Assembly (NCBI GenBank): GCA_014905825.1
Contig: JACGCN010000023.1
Span: forward strand, 248,001-312,000
DNA length: 64,000 nt
Origin: Lyophyllum atratum
Taxonomy: Eukaryota; Basidiomycota; Agaricomycetes; Agaricales; Lyophyllaceae
Reading direction: 5' to 3'
Positions 1 to 11,950 of this stretch are shown in pieces (position 1 is the stretch's first letter; the number at the start of each line of letters is the position of its first letter). The position numbers were made by a program, and so were the translations under genes. Below the pieces are notes generated by a model that ran no database searches, was not told where the DNA came from, and saw only the letters and a program-made list of their open reading frames with translations.

Positions 1-1
1 C

Positions 2-595
2 CACAACAAGCCACTCTCCACTCTCCGTCTCATCCGGACTATATTCAACGATCAAACCGCGGATGACGATGGCAGTGCCGTCGGTGGCGACAACAAGAAG
101 GCTATGTTCAGAGCCCGCACGCACATAGACGTCGATTTTCAATTCAACAGCCTACCCTTGAGGGCATGGATGGGTTGGGCGTTCGCGGCTGTTACACAGT
201 GGATCAACCATGTCGACCCTCTCGTCGTCGATGAGGAGGAATTGCTGAGAGCATTGATGGAAGGTCCTCCTTCACAACAACCCCAGACACAGCTGCGCAT
301 TGCTTCATCTCCTCTTCATATCTATCTTAGAAACCACGCGTCCATGGCCACCGCATTTCGCAACTGCCTAATACTCAAGACTTGGCCAGAAAAAGATTCC
401 CCGATCGACGTCTTCCTGTCCGGGACTACTCTAAAGGGTTCGAACAAGCGCGAAAGTGAGGACTTCGATGAAGACAGGTTACCGAAGCGGACTAAAACGT
501 CGTCTTCGCACCACGCATCTCAAGCTGTATTTTCGCGTTCAATGAGTACTCGCTCCTACACTCGTCGAAGCAATGTAGGAGGAAGTGGACAATGA
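2..595 (+). CDS. 3' end of an unknown protein-coding gene (cut by window edge)
   Basis: The frame is open from the first bases of the window to the TGA ending at 595, giving about 197 C-terminal residues, so the gene starts to the left. The visible part has a globular-looking stretch (FNSLPLRAWMGWAF, LVVDEEELLRALM) and then a polar, charged, probably disordered tail with a KRESEDFDEDRLPKRTK segment that resembles a nuclear localisation signal and ends in Ser/Arg-rich sequence. I do not recognise the family. The internal ATG at 104 is unlikely to be the start, because the frame continues upstream without a stop. The coding reading rests on the length of the open frame and its amino-acid composition. 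Confidence 0.5.
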   Translation, partial: HNKPLSTLRLIRTIFNDQTADDDGSAVGGDNKKAMFRARTHIDVDFQFNSLPLRAWMGWAFAAVTQWINHVDPLVVDEEELLRALMEGPPSQQPQTQLRIASSPLHIYLRNHASMATAFRNCLILKTWPEKDSPIDVFLSGTTLKGSNKRESEDFDEDRLPKRTKTSSSHHASQAVFSRSMSTRSYTRRSNVGGSGQ

Positions 596-1676
596 TGCAT
601 ATTTTACGTTTCGTCATGCCTACCTATAACGTAATTTATATACCAACTATAGACCAACACTTGTATTTCTGCGCTGGATACAATAAAATCTACTTGCATC
701 TGAATCGTATCTGAAGCACTATCCAATTCACCTGGACGATATGTTTCCGATTTTTTCCAACCAGCTTTGTTCACCCTCTTATTGCGAAGTGTACAATGGA
801 AATCAAAATCGCAAACGATACAGCGCAATATCTGTGGCAAGTAATTCTGCCGTGGGTTCGCGGGCCCGCAGCGCGGTCTGCGAAGCGCCACATGCTTCGT
901 CTTAACCTGTCATGAATTTTCACCTGGTTCAGTAATGATAGTCTCCTCAACAGCTCGTGTTATCCATAAGACTCTAGCAGAGAACTTTGGTCCTGGAAGC
1001 TTGAACGGCGGTGTCTCTCAAGACTCAGACTGTGGCTGATGCAATATAATGGTTGCAGGAAAATGAATCTTGATGGAGAAGATACAGCGTAGTGTTGAAG
1101 GTATCCTGTCCACGGTTGACTTCAACTATCCGATCGAGCTGGGAAATCATTGCAAATGGCACAACACATGTCATCTTGCGACAATGCAAGCATTCACTGG
1201 ATCTGAATATGATCGTCCCCGCGACTGATGTATCGTTCAGAAGCTTGTCCGCGTAGCTGCGATGGTTCTCGAATATATCACGATCGTCGTTCAAAGAATG
1301 GCACGTTGCAGGCCTGGGCGGACATGAAAACTCATCTGCGGGATATCATGCGCGTCTGCCCGTCCTTGACCAACTTCACGGTCAACGATGTACAGCATGA
1401 CCTCATTCCGACCGTGACGGTCGACCTCATAAGGGATCCCTGGAGCCCTTTACCTATGTTGCCCGTCGATGGGACGCTCGTCATTATTGGAATGTGTCGC
1501 GAGTAGGATCTTGATATCTGATTCCTGATCTTTAAGTACTTCAAAATTCAACCTCTCCTCAGGCTACCGCAAACCACGCTTGTATGCACGCTGTGTGAAT
1601 GTCACAGGTTAAACCTTGACACACTCACGACCCCCCAAGCTTGTACTGTAAACGACTTCAATTATCTCCCGATCTA
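596..1676. other. Intergenic stretch with a possible F-box/LRR remnant
   Basis: No complete gene is seen. A plus-strand frame around 1255-1506 reads RDIMRVCPSLTNFTVNDV, which resembles the final segment of the double F-box proteins elsewhere in this window (MVRACPTLEGVIVRGAL). It has no start or upstream F-box and is preceded in frame by a stop, so it is at best a gene fragment. The rest looks AT-balanced and non-coding. Confidence 0.3.
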
Positions 1677-2433
1677 TCACTGCCGCGACCCACCCCACCA
1701 TGAACGAACGGGATTGCCATAATCACCGTTCCACCATTTTGCCACCGGCGTTCCATATTCGCCTTTCCACCACTCCTCTACTGGTTTGCCGTACTGTCCT
1801 TGTGCCCATTCTGTGACGGGCAATCCATCTGCCCCGGATATCCATCTCTGCGGACCCACAGCGCCTCGCAAGTGGGCGACTGCTGCCAAAGTGGTAATAC
1901 CGACCCCAGCTAGCGGGATGGCAATAGCTCCTGTCATTCCAGCTGCTTGAAGGACACTAAACAGGGATTCTACCGCCACGGATCCTATACTTGCTTGCCA
2001 CGCTGCGGCCATCGAACCTACACACCCTTCGCGTCAGAAGGCCTTAAATGAAGATACTGAGTAACTAACCAGCAATAGGGCCCAAGGCTCCGAATCCCAT
2101 CAAACTGAGTGGGTTAAGCATTAGTGCGATGCCGAGGACAAAGAAGGCGCATTTCCAGGGGTTTTCGTTGCAGTAGACGCCTAGGACTTTTAGGAAGCGA
2201 CCCCGGAGAACCTCATCTCTGATGACATCGAGAATGTTATTTAAGAGGGTTTGAACCTGAGCTTTGGACATGGACGTAAGGGCGACGTCCATGTTGCGAG
2301 CTATATCGCGAGTGATTGCGTTATGATCTCGGGCGGCGAGGAAATCATCAACGGTGGATGGTATATCGAGGTTGTGATCGTCGTCCAGAGTCGAGTCAAA
2401 ATTGCCCTTCACCGCTCTCAGTCTTGAGGGCAT
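1677..2433 (-). CDS. IFI6/ISG12-like (interferon-induced 6-16 family) membrane protein with Trp-rich repeat tail
   Basis: Two exons (2433-2070 and 2017-1677) with a 52-bp intron (gttagt...tgtag) encode 234 residues. The splice rebuilds the GlyPro-IleAlaGly-Ser junction in phase. Residues about 1-95 are polar. From about 95 to 172 comes a hydrophobic, Gly/Ala-rich region (SLMGFGALGPIAG, then AAAWQASIGSVAVESLFSVL) that matches the layout of the Ifi-6-16/ISG12 family, small membrane proteins linked in animals to mitochondria and apoptosis. What they do in fungi is not established. Residues about 180-234 hold three clear 12-residue repeats (pattern W-W-x-G-x-Y-G-x-P-V-x-x), one degenerate unit before them and a half unit after. 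I chose the ATG at 2433 because the upstream in-frame sequence looks non-coding, though an in-frame ATG exists at 2574. Confidence 0.75.
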
Positions 2434-2803
2434 GTTCACTGTTGGGGGATCGGATGAAAGCAACGTTGCCAGGACGTAATCAGACTCGAGACAACCTTGG
2501 CCTTGTTTGCCATTGTGGGGCTCACCTGCGCATCTAGAATGCCCGGGACGTTCTGAAGGTTGCTTCCTTGTCACAGAGGCGCCCAGGCCCCAATCATCCC
2601 GAGTTCTATTTATAATACGAGGTTATTCCTGAGTGTAGAATTGTATAGTAGACGACTTTCATACTCACTGGATGTAACATGCGCGACTTTGCGTTGAGGG
2701 GACTCTCTGCGTGCTACGGTGGTTCCAAATCTTTCCCTTGAATACGTCGTCTAAAGAGGGTACGTACAAATTTTAATACTTGTACGTTCCTCTGACAAAT
2801 CTT

Positions 2804-4747
2804 TCAGAAGGACGGCGGAAAGAAATCAAGGTTAAGCGCGATACCCCTTCTGACCGCCGTTTCCTCAGCATCCCGCACAACTATTCTAGCCCATTCAGAA
2901 AGTTCCCTGTGCCATAAAATTGAAATTGACTTCCAATGCCCAGTTTCCATCGCTCGCGCAAGGCCAGTAAATTCGATCGCATGATCCCGTCCGACAGAAA
3001 GCTCAGCTAACTGTTGCCCCGGCGCCTTCCGTTCTATCGCCAGGACACTAATGTAGTCACCGATCAGCTTGATTGTTTTCAGACCTGAGAGTCTAGGCAT
3101 CAATAGATCGAGGGCATAGTCCTCCTTCGCAAACGACCTGGATATGGTGCAGAACGAGATGGTGAGTACAGCAAGGGTCGTAGTGATCTCCGACAAGAAT
3201 GCAAAGAGGTCATGGTTTGATAGACCATTGAGGGCGGATAAATGGATCGTGTGTAGACAGGGCTGAGGCGATGAAGTAAACCATAAGAGCTGCGCAGAAG
3301 ACAGTCTACCGTTGCACAGCTCTAGATGCTGAATATTGCTTGTAAGCTTTAGTACCGATATATTGATCAGCGACCGCATACAAGACTCGGATTAGGGCCA
3401 TGACTTACATTCTTTGTCAGGTCGGGATCTCTGGAAAGAAAAGTAGTTCGAGGGAATAAATATCGTCAACAAGCAAAATCGATTGAAAACAGTCCTCACA
3501 TAGGGTTCCATCCCATCCTCCACCACTTCAAGCACAATATCTGCAAGTTCGACCACGGGGCTATGAATTGCTGAACTTCTACAATGCTTAATGGCTCCTT
3601 CCACGGTTCCAGAGGGATGATTCTAGGAGGGCCTCGCACCTCACACCTTTCGACGTGGCGCAACTTGGAGAGGGTCTGTATAAGCTCCTCGGTAATGATG
3701 GGATGAGTGCTGGTGAAATCTAGGTGTGTGATGGAGGTCGCCAGCGAGAAGATTGTTAAGATAGCTCTGCTATGTTCGAGAAACATCGTTTCATCGGCGT
3801 TCTCGTGGTCCTTGTGATCGTACTCGTTGTAATCGTCAGAGCCAAAAAAGCGCATCAATTTTCTTCCCCGGACATTATGCTCCAAGGAGCGAGAAACTCT
3901 ACCCACACTCGCTTTGTCGTAGGCATAAATTTCCAATGCGTCGCTTGAGAGCATTATGAAGAAGAGATCGAGAACGTGGGACCAGGATTTACGGACTAAG
4001 CCGATAGATGCTAGCGCGGTGCGCCAGCCTAGATCTTTCCCTTCCGTAGCGTGACGAGCAATTCGATCAACTATGACATGAGGCAAGTCGATGGACGGTC
4101 GGCGATCATCAACAGGAAGGATTCTGGTACTGTGTAAAGGGACACGGTTGAGAGCGACAGGCTGGCGTGGCCTGTATCGTTTTACGCGGCGACAAACAAA
4201 GAGGCTACTCTCCAAAAGAGATATCACAGATGATGAAGGGTATGCACGGTCGTAGGCTATTCGAAGCCGGTCAGAAATGAGTCCTGATTGGTGGGGAACC
4301 AGGTCCATTTGGAAGCGCCCACGCATCCTTTCGTGCTGAATTAACCGAAATACGACTGGACAAAGTGGAAGATCGGGCGTTATGAGGTCAAGCAGCTTCG
4401 ACCTATCTTGCTCGATGGTGTCGCGATGTTGACAGAGCTGATTTCGGTAAACGAAAGGGATTTTCCATGCTGCAGCTTCACACTGGGTAGACGCCAAACG
4501 ATCTCTTATCCGCTGTGACGGAAGTAAATATGGAGCCGATCTGATTGATTGAGAACTTACTCACATCTTTCAGATCATATCTCTCCTCGTAGACGATCAC
4601 TAAGCGGATACCAGCAAAATGGTTTTGGGCACCAGCATCCAAAATGACGGAAATCATGAAGGTAGAGCCATTGTTGAAAATTACAGGGCCATCAGATTTG
4701 CTGTAGCTTGACCAATGTGTAGAGAGATAGTCTGAGCGTGGATCCAT
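2804..4747 (-). CDS. F-box/LRR-type protein, agaricomycete family
   Basis: Four exons (4747-4565, 4512-3500, 3430-3409, 3328-2804), all in phase, give 580 residues; exon 3 is only 22 nt. An F-box-like segment lies near residues 200-245 (SIDLPHVIVDRIARHA, then LASIGLVRKSWSHVLDL). It is followed by leucine-spaced segments (ITHLDFTSTHPIITEELIQT, then HLELCNGRLSSAQLLW, then LAVLTISFCTI) of the LRR-like kind that usually carry substrate recognition in SCF ubiquitin ligases. The first about 190 residues resemble no domain I know. The ATG at 4747 starts the first frame that splices cleanly; an upstream exon cannot be excluded. The substrate is unknown. Confidence 0.65.
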
Positions 4748-7628
4748 GATAAGTCCGGAGTATGTTCTGAGCTTCGAACAGTGAGGCCTGAATCTGATTC
4801 TAACTTGGCTTTGTGCGCGAGACGATAAGGGAGCGTACCTAGCAGGATATTTCTATGCCTAGTTTCCTTGCTATAGATGTTCGATACAGGCGCAAGCCTC
4901 GGCTTGGTTGAAAGAGCTTCGAAAGACCTTGAATAGGATGGAAGGGCGGAAAAGCCGATAGCAGGGGCTGGGTTCAACGTTAAGTGGTACGGGTTGGGTG
5001 TCCTACTATAAACAGTGATATCGACGTTCGGAAAAGTCAAGGTTGACCGCTAGAACGAAGGAGGGATGAGCACAGATCATAGATATGTACCCTTATGTAC
5101 CGTGCTGAGCGGTTGGAGGACAAGCCGCCCATTTGACCGTGATGATCGCTTGATCATCGGCACGGTGACCAAGCCCTGATGGCACTGCCACATTTAGGCT
5201 TGACCTGTCCTGCCACCAAACCTGGGGCTGCTCAGCTTCCGCATCTAGAGCTTACATTTGCTGAGCCTCGAGAATCACCGACTTGGACTCCTTTACGAAA
5301 CCGTTGACCTAAGGAGCAAAGAGCCCCACGGGAAGGGCTTATGTTTGTAAGACCTGCTTGAAGGGCCAGGCAGTTGCCAGGCAGGTAAATGTTTGAATTT
5401 GCGTCGTTCCTCTTTCGTCTCATAATCGGTCTTATAACCTCAATGGCAGGCACCAGTTTACTCATCATCATCATGGAAACCGCCCCTAGCTCGGTCACGA
5501 AGTGTGCGATACACGAAACATCTCGTCCTGCAACAATCCACTCACTTCTTGATCTGGGTATTCGTGGCTGCCACTTTTGACCCAGTCGTGTTGGTTTCGG
5601 TTTGGTTACGCGCTGCGAGGAATGGTATGTTTAACATCAAATCTAAATCATCGTGTGCCTAATACTTTTTTGGCCAAAGATCGGGCTAAGGCGGGCTATC
5701 CACCGACGAAGACCGCGGGACGAGTGAACAACTTGACTAGGTCCCTCGCGTTTACGGCTACTATCTGGTTGGTCACTCGTATGAATTGTGCGCGTCAGTG
5801 GCTGAACAGTGTATGGTAATCTAGGTCTGCCCGAATAAGCATCGTCTGTAGTATCCTCCGCATCCTGCCTAGAGGCTGGTTAAGGAGTTCAGTATCCTAC
5901 ATGGCATGTCTGGTTGGCATGACAGGCGTGTTTTTGGTTATAGTCAAGAGTTGGATATGTGGGATGGTCTGACGGCACAAGTCGAGGTGCGCTGCTTCTT
6001 TCTTCCCGTTCGTCAAGAGTGAAAATCGGTGTTTCAGTCAGGCGCGACCGTGCTGGTCTGCAACCTCCTAGTCATCATAACCTACATCTATCGTCGCATA
6101 CGCAATGGCCGCGATCTCCAGGATGACCTTACCGAGTATCTGACAACTCAAGCCCCCGGCCTCGCGCGCAGTTAACGTTCCTGTCTTTCACCAACATCAC
6201 GCTAACATAGCTGACCTCTTTCTTTCCCACCACGCGACGTGGGTCGTCCTTATTCCTCGAAGGGATCGTTTTCGGCAATGCCGCACGCAACAACCATCCC
6301 TCATTTGGTTCCGATGTCTGCTCCATCAAGACAAGAGAGTTGCCCATCAGAAAAGCTGTGGATGCTTGCGCCATCTCCTCTGCTTCCACTGCAAGCGACA
6401 GTTGCAGACCGCCGCTGCCCGAACCAGAGCCGTGATATCTCACGAACGGACACTTTCCTTCGCAACCTGTTCTCAGAGCGTTCAAGTCTGGAACCTTCAA
6501 CATCCCTGATGCATACCGACCATGCTTAGCCTATTTGCTAATCGTTTTACGCTTGTCATCATATCAGCTTTCGATTATAACTAACTATAACCTGTATTTT
6601 AAGCATGGTCGCCGTACATATTGCGGCGCATCAACCAACGCATCAGCCTTGGCCATGCGTTACGAATACCCTTCAGGTCATGTAGCGACGGATGCCATGA
6701 CATTCGGTGCAGTTGTACACGCGGAAGTCGTCATCCAGTCGCGTGGCTCTTGACGCTGGCCATCGACCTCAAGCATATCTCGAGCAAGACTTACGCACCC
6801 TCCAAGCCGTAAAGGGTGACTACACAGATTTGATTACTAGCCAACAGAGCGAAACTTGGTGAACGAACACCGAAGGCCGGCCAGTGAAGAGAATTAGGGC
6901 GGACTTTCAGTGTCGCTGTTTATTTCACGATATTTGATGATCATGAGACATCCGGTGTATGTCAGGTGGAGCACTAGCTCAGGGCCTATGGCGCAATTCG
7001 AGGTCGACGCCTACGCCAGTCTGGGCCAGCAAACTTTCCCCAGCTGTTTAAGAGACTCCATATATACATCTTTTAGCACTGCGGCCATCATAGGAGGTTC
7101 GTTGAAACTGGAACATCCTAACTGTTGAGATATCGATTCCCAGGGTGATCGGAGGCCCTGAAACTGACCGACCTCGACATGGTCTCAACTGCCGGGCTTT
7201 GTTGAGACTTAAATCTGTACCGCGTATCCCCCTTTTCACATCTTCCTTCGGCCCATCGACACCGACGCGAATAATCATCTTGGAGATACGAACAGTAGTT
7301 CGATGTCATGCTAAGATAATAATCAGGGTGGTTCAGAGTAGCTCGTGATGGGCGAAGAACCCTGAAGGCGTACATGCGAATCCACGTGGGAGAACTGGTA
7401 AAACATAAGCGCTCGTGTTTAAATTGTGCTTGTTTACAAATGGGAAGTTTGACGTTGACCTCGCACCAACTCACAACCATTACCCTCGCCACGCCCTGAG
7501 TTCACACCTATCTTCTTCGCCATCCTGTGCACATCATTCATCCTCCAGGGTGAGATTGGTAAATTGGGGCATTGACGGGTTCGCTTGAATTTCAATTAAC
7601 CCACTTCCGAATTCGAAGGGGCCTAGAC
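4748..7628. other. Long gene-poor stretch
   Basis: About 2.9 kb with only short unsupported frames. The one segment that looks protein-like is a two-exon membrane-helix fragment near 5.88-6.17 kb, listed separately. I see no RNA gene or clear repeat. Confidence 0.5.
5903..6171 (+). pseudogene. Fragment of a multi-helix membrane protein gene
   Basis: A frame ending LDMWDGLTAQVE can be joined through a gtgcgc...tttcag intron of about 50 bp to SGATVLVCNLLVIITYIYRR followed by IRNGRDLQDDL. This reads as one transmembrane helix followed by a positive cytoplasmic stretch, as in the seven-helix membrane protein families common in agaricomycetes. I could not extend it into a full gene in either direction without meeting stops, so it may be a decayed copy or a gene whose other exons I missed. 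The family is not identified. Confidence 0.25.
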
Positions 7629-7636
7629 TATAAATA
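7629..7636 (+). promoter_or_regulatory. TATA box of the UBL3-like gene
   Basis: TATAAATA lies 165 bp before the ATG at 7802, with C/T-rich sequence between them, as is common for fungal promoters. Confidence 0.5.
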
Positions 7637-7801
7637 CGCGCGAGAAATCTCTGATCGTGTTTTGCTTCCATTTCCCCCGGTCTCACTGCGTTTTCTGCGT
7701 CTTTCGCATCGACCACGACATCTGCTGAGCCGCAGACCAACGACGACCAAACAGACTGCATTCAGGGGCTCATTGCCGACGTAGGGGCTGCCCCTAAAAG
7801 C

Positions 7802-8700
7802 ATGGCCTCACTAGAACCACCAACACGACCATATATTGCCACGGAGGGCTCAGTACAAGCAGACATATCCTCTGCCAGGACATCTACAACACATCTCGAG
7901 ATGACCGAAGCGGAGACCAGCACAAGGATTGTCGGCGCACGACCAGCGGAGTCCACGTCACACGAGTCGTCTCCTCCAGCTCCGAATATCGAGGAGTCAG
8001 CTCCACAGACAGAAGAGAAGGCGAAAGATGCGGGGGAGGCCGCAGGAGCGGTGTCTGCACAGGCGCCGGTTCCGCAGAGTCCTCAGGTCTTCATCACATT
8101 TCTTGTCATATCTGGGCGCAGGAGAACGATGTCATTCGAACCTGAGACAACATTGGGGCGGGTGAAGGAGCTTGTTTGGAATGCTTGGCCGGCAGGTGCG
8201 TATTTCGCTAGGACGAGAACCAGGAGTGGGAGACTGACGTCTGGCACACAGAATGGGAGGACGAGCGCCCGCTTGCTCCATCTTACATTCGGGTCTTATA
8301 TCTCGGAAAAATGCTTCAAGATGACGATACACTCTCAAGTGAGTTCTACTTTCTCTATCCCATCCTCCCACCCCTCCTTCTACATCTGAGATAGCAGCAT
8401 GCTGACGAACCATGTCACAGAATTAAAATTTACAACCCACGCACCACAATCGAGCCCCGGTCCAATACCGACGATCGTTCATCTCTCTGTTAGACCGTAT
8501 GCTCCTCCAGGTGAGAACGATCTGAAGAAGAAAAGGGCTAGAAATAGGACCAGCGATGGTGGGTTTCTGCTCCCTCGCACTACTACTAACACCCTAACTC
8601 CCATGTTGTTTCCCTTTACACAGCGAACCCACAACCCTCCACTGGAAACGATGGAGAACAGAACCGAGGAGCGGGCTGCTGTGGCTGCATTGTCTGCTAA
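7802..8700 (+). CDS. UBL3/MUB-like membrane-anchored ubiquitin-fold protein with CAAX box
   Basis: Four exons (7802-8195, 8252-8338, 8421-8558, 8624-8700), in phase, encode 231 residues. Residues 1-94 are acidic and Ser/Thr/Pro-rich, probably disordered. Residues about 95-185 form a ubiquitin-like domain with the hallmarks of UBL3: VFITFLVISG, then TLGRVKELVWNAWP, then IRVLYLGKMLQDDDTL, then TIVHLSVRP. The C terminus is GAGCCGCIVC: CIVC fits a CAAX prenylation signal, and three further cysteines lie just upstream as candidate palmitoylation sites. In plants and animals this family is prenylated at the plasma membrane; plant MUBs dock certain E2 enzymes, and animal UBL3 is linked to sorting into small vesicles. 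It has no diglycine end, so conjugation like ubiquitin is not expected. The last exon, with the CAAX box, is only found after splicing. Confidence 0.9.
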
Positions 8701-10531
8701 CTCGAAGCTCCAAGTAAGTTGCTCGGTTACATTCACTCATCTTGTGGGATACTTATCGATGTACCCTATCTTCTAGACCTGAATCAGCCACCCCCCTATC
8801 CCTTACTAGTCATTGCATTGCTTGTCGTTTTCATTTATTCTCCGTTCGATCCCGCCAGACCCGCCGCACGCTCGTCTCATGCTGTAACATACATTCACAC
8901 TCGGAACAACTCCGAACCCCGTCCTTGCTCTCATCCTTGGCCTCCTTAACCCACATCTCCTTACCCCATCGTGGAACCACGTCCATGTTGACTGGCTAAA
9001 ATGCTCAACACCGCTCACTCGAGGGTTCCTTCGGTACGCACACCAAGCTGTCTATTATCCCAGGCACAGCTCAAACATCTAATTCGAAACAGGATTGCGA
9101 ATACAACGCCCCCTCTCCCCTATCATAAAGCTTGGCAGAACTGGATCTTTCGCGCATGTTGACAAATACATCGTCTCCCTGCCCCTATTTCTCCCTATAT
9201 ACTCTACCCCTCACCCGACGTGGATAATAATACTGCTGGACCCACCTTCAATTTCCCGTGTCCATTTTCACGGTTTCTTCTTCCTGGTCCCTATTTGCTC
9301 ACTCAGCTCATGACATTCCACTCGTCCTGCTCCTGTTTGTATCCTTTCTTCCGTGTTCCCTATTTCGTTGATATCACGGTATGCTTGGCCCACTCCTTTC
9401 GGTTCTCCTTTTTCCTTTCCTCGCTTTTGCTGTCTGTATCCGCATCTGTACATTACCCCAAACCACAACCTTCGAACCTTGATTAAGCAACAGATCTACT
9501 CGTCCGGGAACCTGCTTCCCACCCTTCGTGGCTTCGGGTGCATGTGCGTGTGCTTAGACATCCCGTCAAGGCATCGAGCGACAAGTATAGAAGCGTTTAA
9601 CTGACAACTGTGGGCTGAATGCGATGGTCGTCCATCATGGTGGATGAGCGGCTGATGCTATTAGTAACCATGTCAGAAAATCAGCTGGCCTCTTGGTCCA
9701 CGTATACGACGTCGGTAATCCTAAAATAACTCGAGCATGCGCCAATCTATAAATAGACCCTTGGGTACATGGCGTCGGGGGCCCTCATCTAATTCTTATT
9801 CTGACATTGGTGTATCCTCGATACTATCTCAACACATTGTCATTCGGACTTCACTCCTTCAGACTTCGCGGCGTATCCGTTTCAGATACCCCATGTTTCC
9901 GATTCCCCACTAGCTGTCGACTTGGCACCGAACCATTGTATGGGCAAGTTGACGCGCCGACACATCCCGAGGAAGCTCTGGCAATAGGGTAGATGCTTGC
10001 TGGTTAGTCTGAGTCCGAGTGGTGCAAAGTCATCATGTTGCACATTCACAATAGCCCATCGAAGTATGGCGTCACTGGTCATGGCGTAAAGACAAGCTCG
10101 GGGATTTTTCCTGACATCTAAGCAATACGGATCCTCGTGGGTCGGAGGAAGTGTCCATATCCATTACCATCGAGCTAAATTGACGTCCCCGTTGCTTCAA
10201 CTTCGGACTCAAAGGGACTTTTTCTAGTATGCCATAGGGCGTGTTACTAGCCTCCACGTTAGCCCTAGAATATACATTCTTTACATACGTTAGCTTATCA
10301 CCGGGGAGGACAGTGAAGATGCCAGCGATCTTGAACTACCACCAATTAATCATTCTTTGTAAATCCATTGAAAAAATTCTATAGTACTTGGGGGAGATGT
10401 AGTAGTCGTTAGTCCGTCTGTATATGCGTGATAATACCCAGTAAAGGAGGAAAGAGTGACGAGAGGTATGATCAAGGTATGATAACGCTCGACCGTGAAA
10501 ATAGAGAAGAAAGGAAGTCCGTCATCGCCCT
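8701..10531. other. Intergenic stretch with an orphan core promoter
   Basis: No gene is supported in 1.8 kb. Much of 8.75-9.5 kb is C/T-rich on the plus strand. At 9742-9755 a CCAAT pentamer stands directly before TATAAATA, followed by a leader-like C/T-rich stretch, but no convincing reading frame follows. This could be the promoter of a lost gene or of a non-coding RNA. Confidence 0.4.
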
Positions 10532-11950
10532 CTAGACGCCGCCTCTCTGCTTCATTGTGAGAGAATCGTTACTAGTCTTGATACTGTCCAGCTTATCCTT
10601 GCTCGGCAAAAACACCCCGGGATGGGCGATATTCATCGTGTAGATTGCAAGAATAACCATGGCGCCGTCAAGGACGTCTATGCGAGGAGCCAATCAAGAG
10701 TCAGCGGCCCGAGGCTGGGAACTCGAGAAATCTCTCCACGTACTAAAGTAAACTTGGGTAGAGATGACTCTGCCATTCCACCCGTCCGCAAGCTCGATGG
10801 TCCGGTAAATCGCGCTGTACAGCCAGGATGGTGTGAAATTACCAAGAGACGAGCATGTGCAATGAGCGCGTACCGGATAAACAAGAAAAGCGTGCTGAAC
10901 ATGAGAGCCGTCGTCATTATCTTGAGGTTGGATCCCATGGAGTGCTTTCCGGTGACTGAGGACGCATAGACGCCCTGCTTCGCAAGAAAGGGTTTATTGT
11001 AAAAGCGTCGTATGAAATACTCGATGGCGAGGCCTGCATATAATGTAATCATGACTATAGGCAAGTGAGAAACGGTGCCGCTGTTGACTTAGGAAGGAGC
11101 TTACCGGTCTGGAAGATAATTCCAGCGAGCATAATATTGGCGCCCTTTGTCACCAAGCGTTAGGCGTGAGATGACTTGTAGTGGGAAGAAACTTACGAGG
11201 ACAGATCCAGCATGAGTGTTAGCAGACGAGGCTATCCCGCCTCCAGCTCCCTGTATAGCTAGAGCGATGATGTCCTGTGATAAAGAAGGGCTCAATCAAG
11301 GATCACGCGGTGCGGGCTATCGCAGAGACGTACGCATACGCAGAAGATGATAGCATCTGAAAGCAATGTTTGTCAGAATCCAGAGACATGTTTGGGACTA
11401 ACAAAGACCTACACCACCGGGGAGGAATTCTGCTGTATGAGGCACCCATGCTCCGATTATCCGACCCAGAATAATGAAATTAGCGGCAACCAAGGGCGTC
11501 GGAGCCAAGATCGTTGTACAAATTCTGTAACGAGGTATCAGATACTGATGACCAGGGGGTGAGGCAGAATACGAACTGAAGCATGAATGCGTCACCGTTG
11601 GAGGGGTTATAGCTGCTCCAGAGCCGGCCGCCCCAGCCTGCAGCTTCTGCCGCGCCACATATGCATATCGTAGGGAAAAGCCACCACATGCGGAATCGTA
11701 TGGCTTGGCCTACGTGAAGCACTAAGATGGTCCTTTGCATAAGCGTTCTGATAAGTTATAGTCCAGCGCGAACTGCTCACACGTCGAAATGCCGAAGAGT
11801 ATAACAAAGACGATCGCCACCCACCGAGTGGGCACATAATTATAGGGTGAGTGGATAGCCTCCTGCGGAAGACTAGTACCTGCAATGGTACGCGCTTCAG
11901 GTTTTGAGAGACAACAAAGGGAAAGGCAACTCACCGTTGTTGCTTGACAT
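10532..11950 (-). CDS. RTA1-like seven-helix membrane protein
   Basis: Ten exons (11950-11935, 11879-11783, 11732-11577, 11524-11415, 11356-11340, 11274-11197, 11144-11105, 11054-10874, 10814-10744, 10677-10532) all join in phase to 303 residues; exon 1 is 16 nt and exon 5 is 17 nt. The order of conserved blocks matches the RTA1 family: SPYNYVPTRWVAIVFVILFG, then LHVGQAIRFRMWW, then APTPLVAANFIILGRII, then DIIALAIQGAGGG, then ANIMLAGIIFQ, then AIYRTIELADGWNG, then VLDGAMVILAIYTMNIAHPG. Yeast members (Rta1, Rsb1, Pug1) are membrane proteins tied to resistance to toxic lipids and sterol drugs, sphingoid-base release and porphyrin uptake. Which substrate applies here is not visible. Confidence 0.9.

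Noticed and set aside
6239..6529. 96-codon plus-strand frame as a separate gene
   Set aside because: Ser/Pro-rich, no domain, overlaps an equally open minus-strand frame; no evidence favours either.
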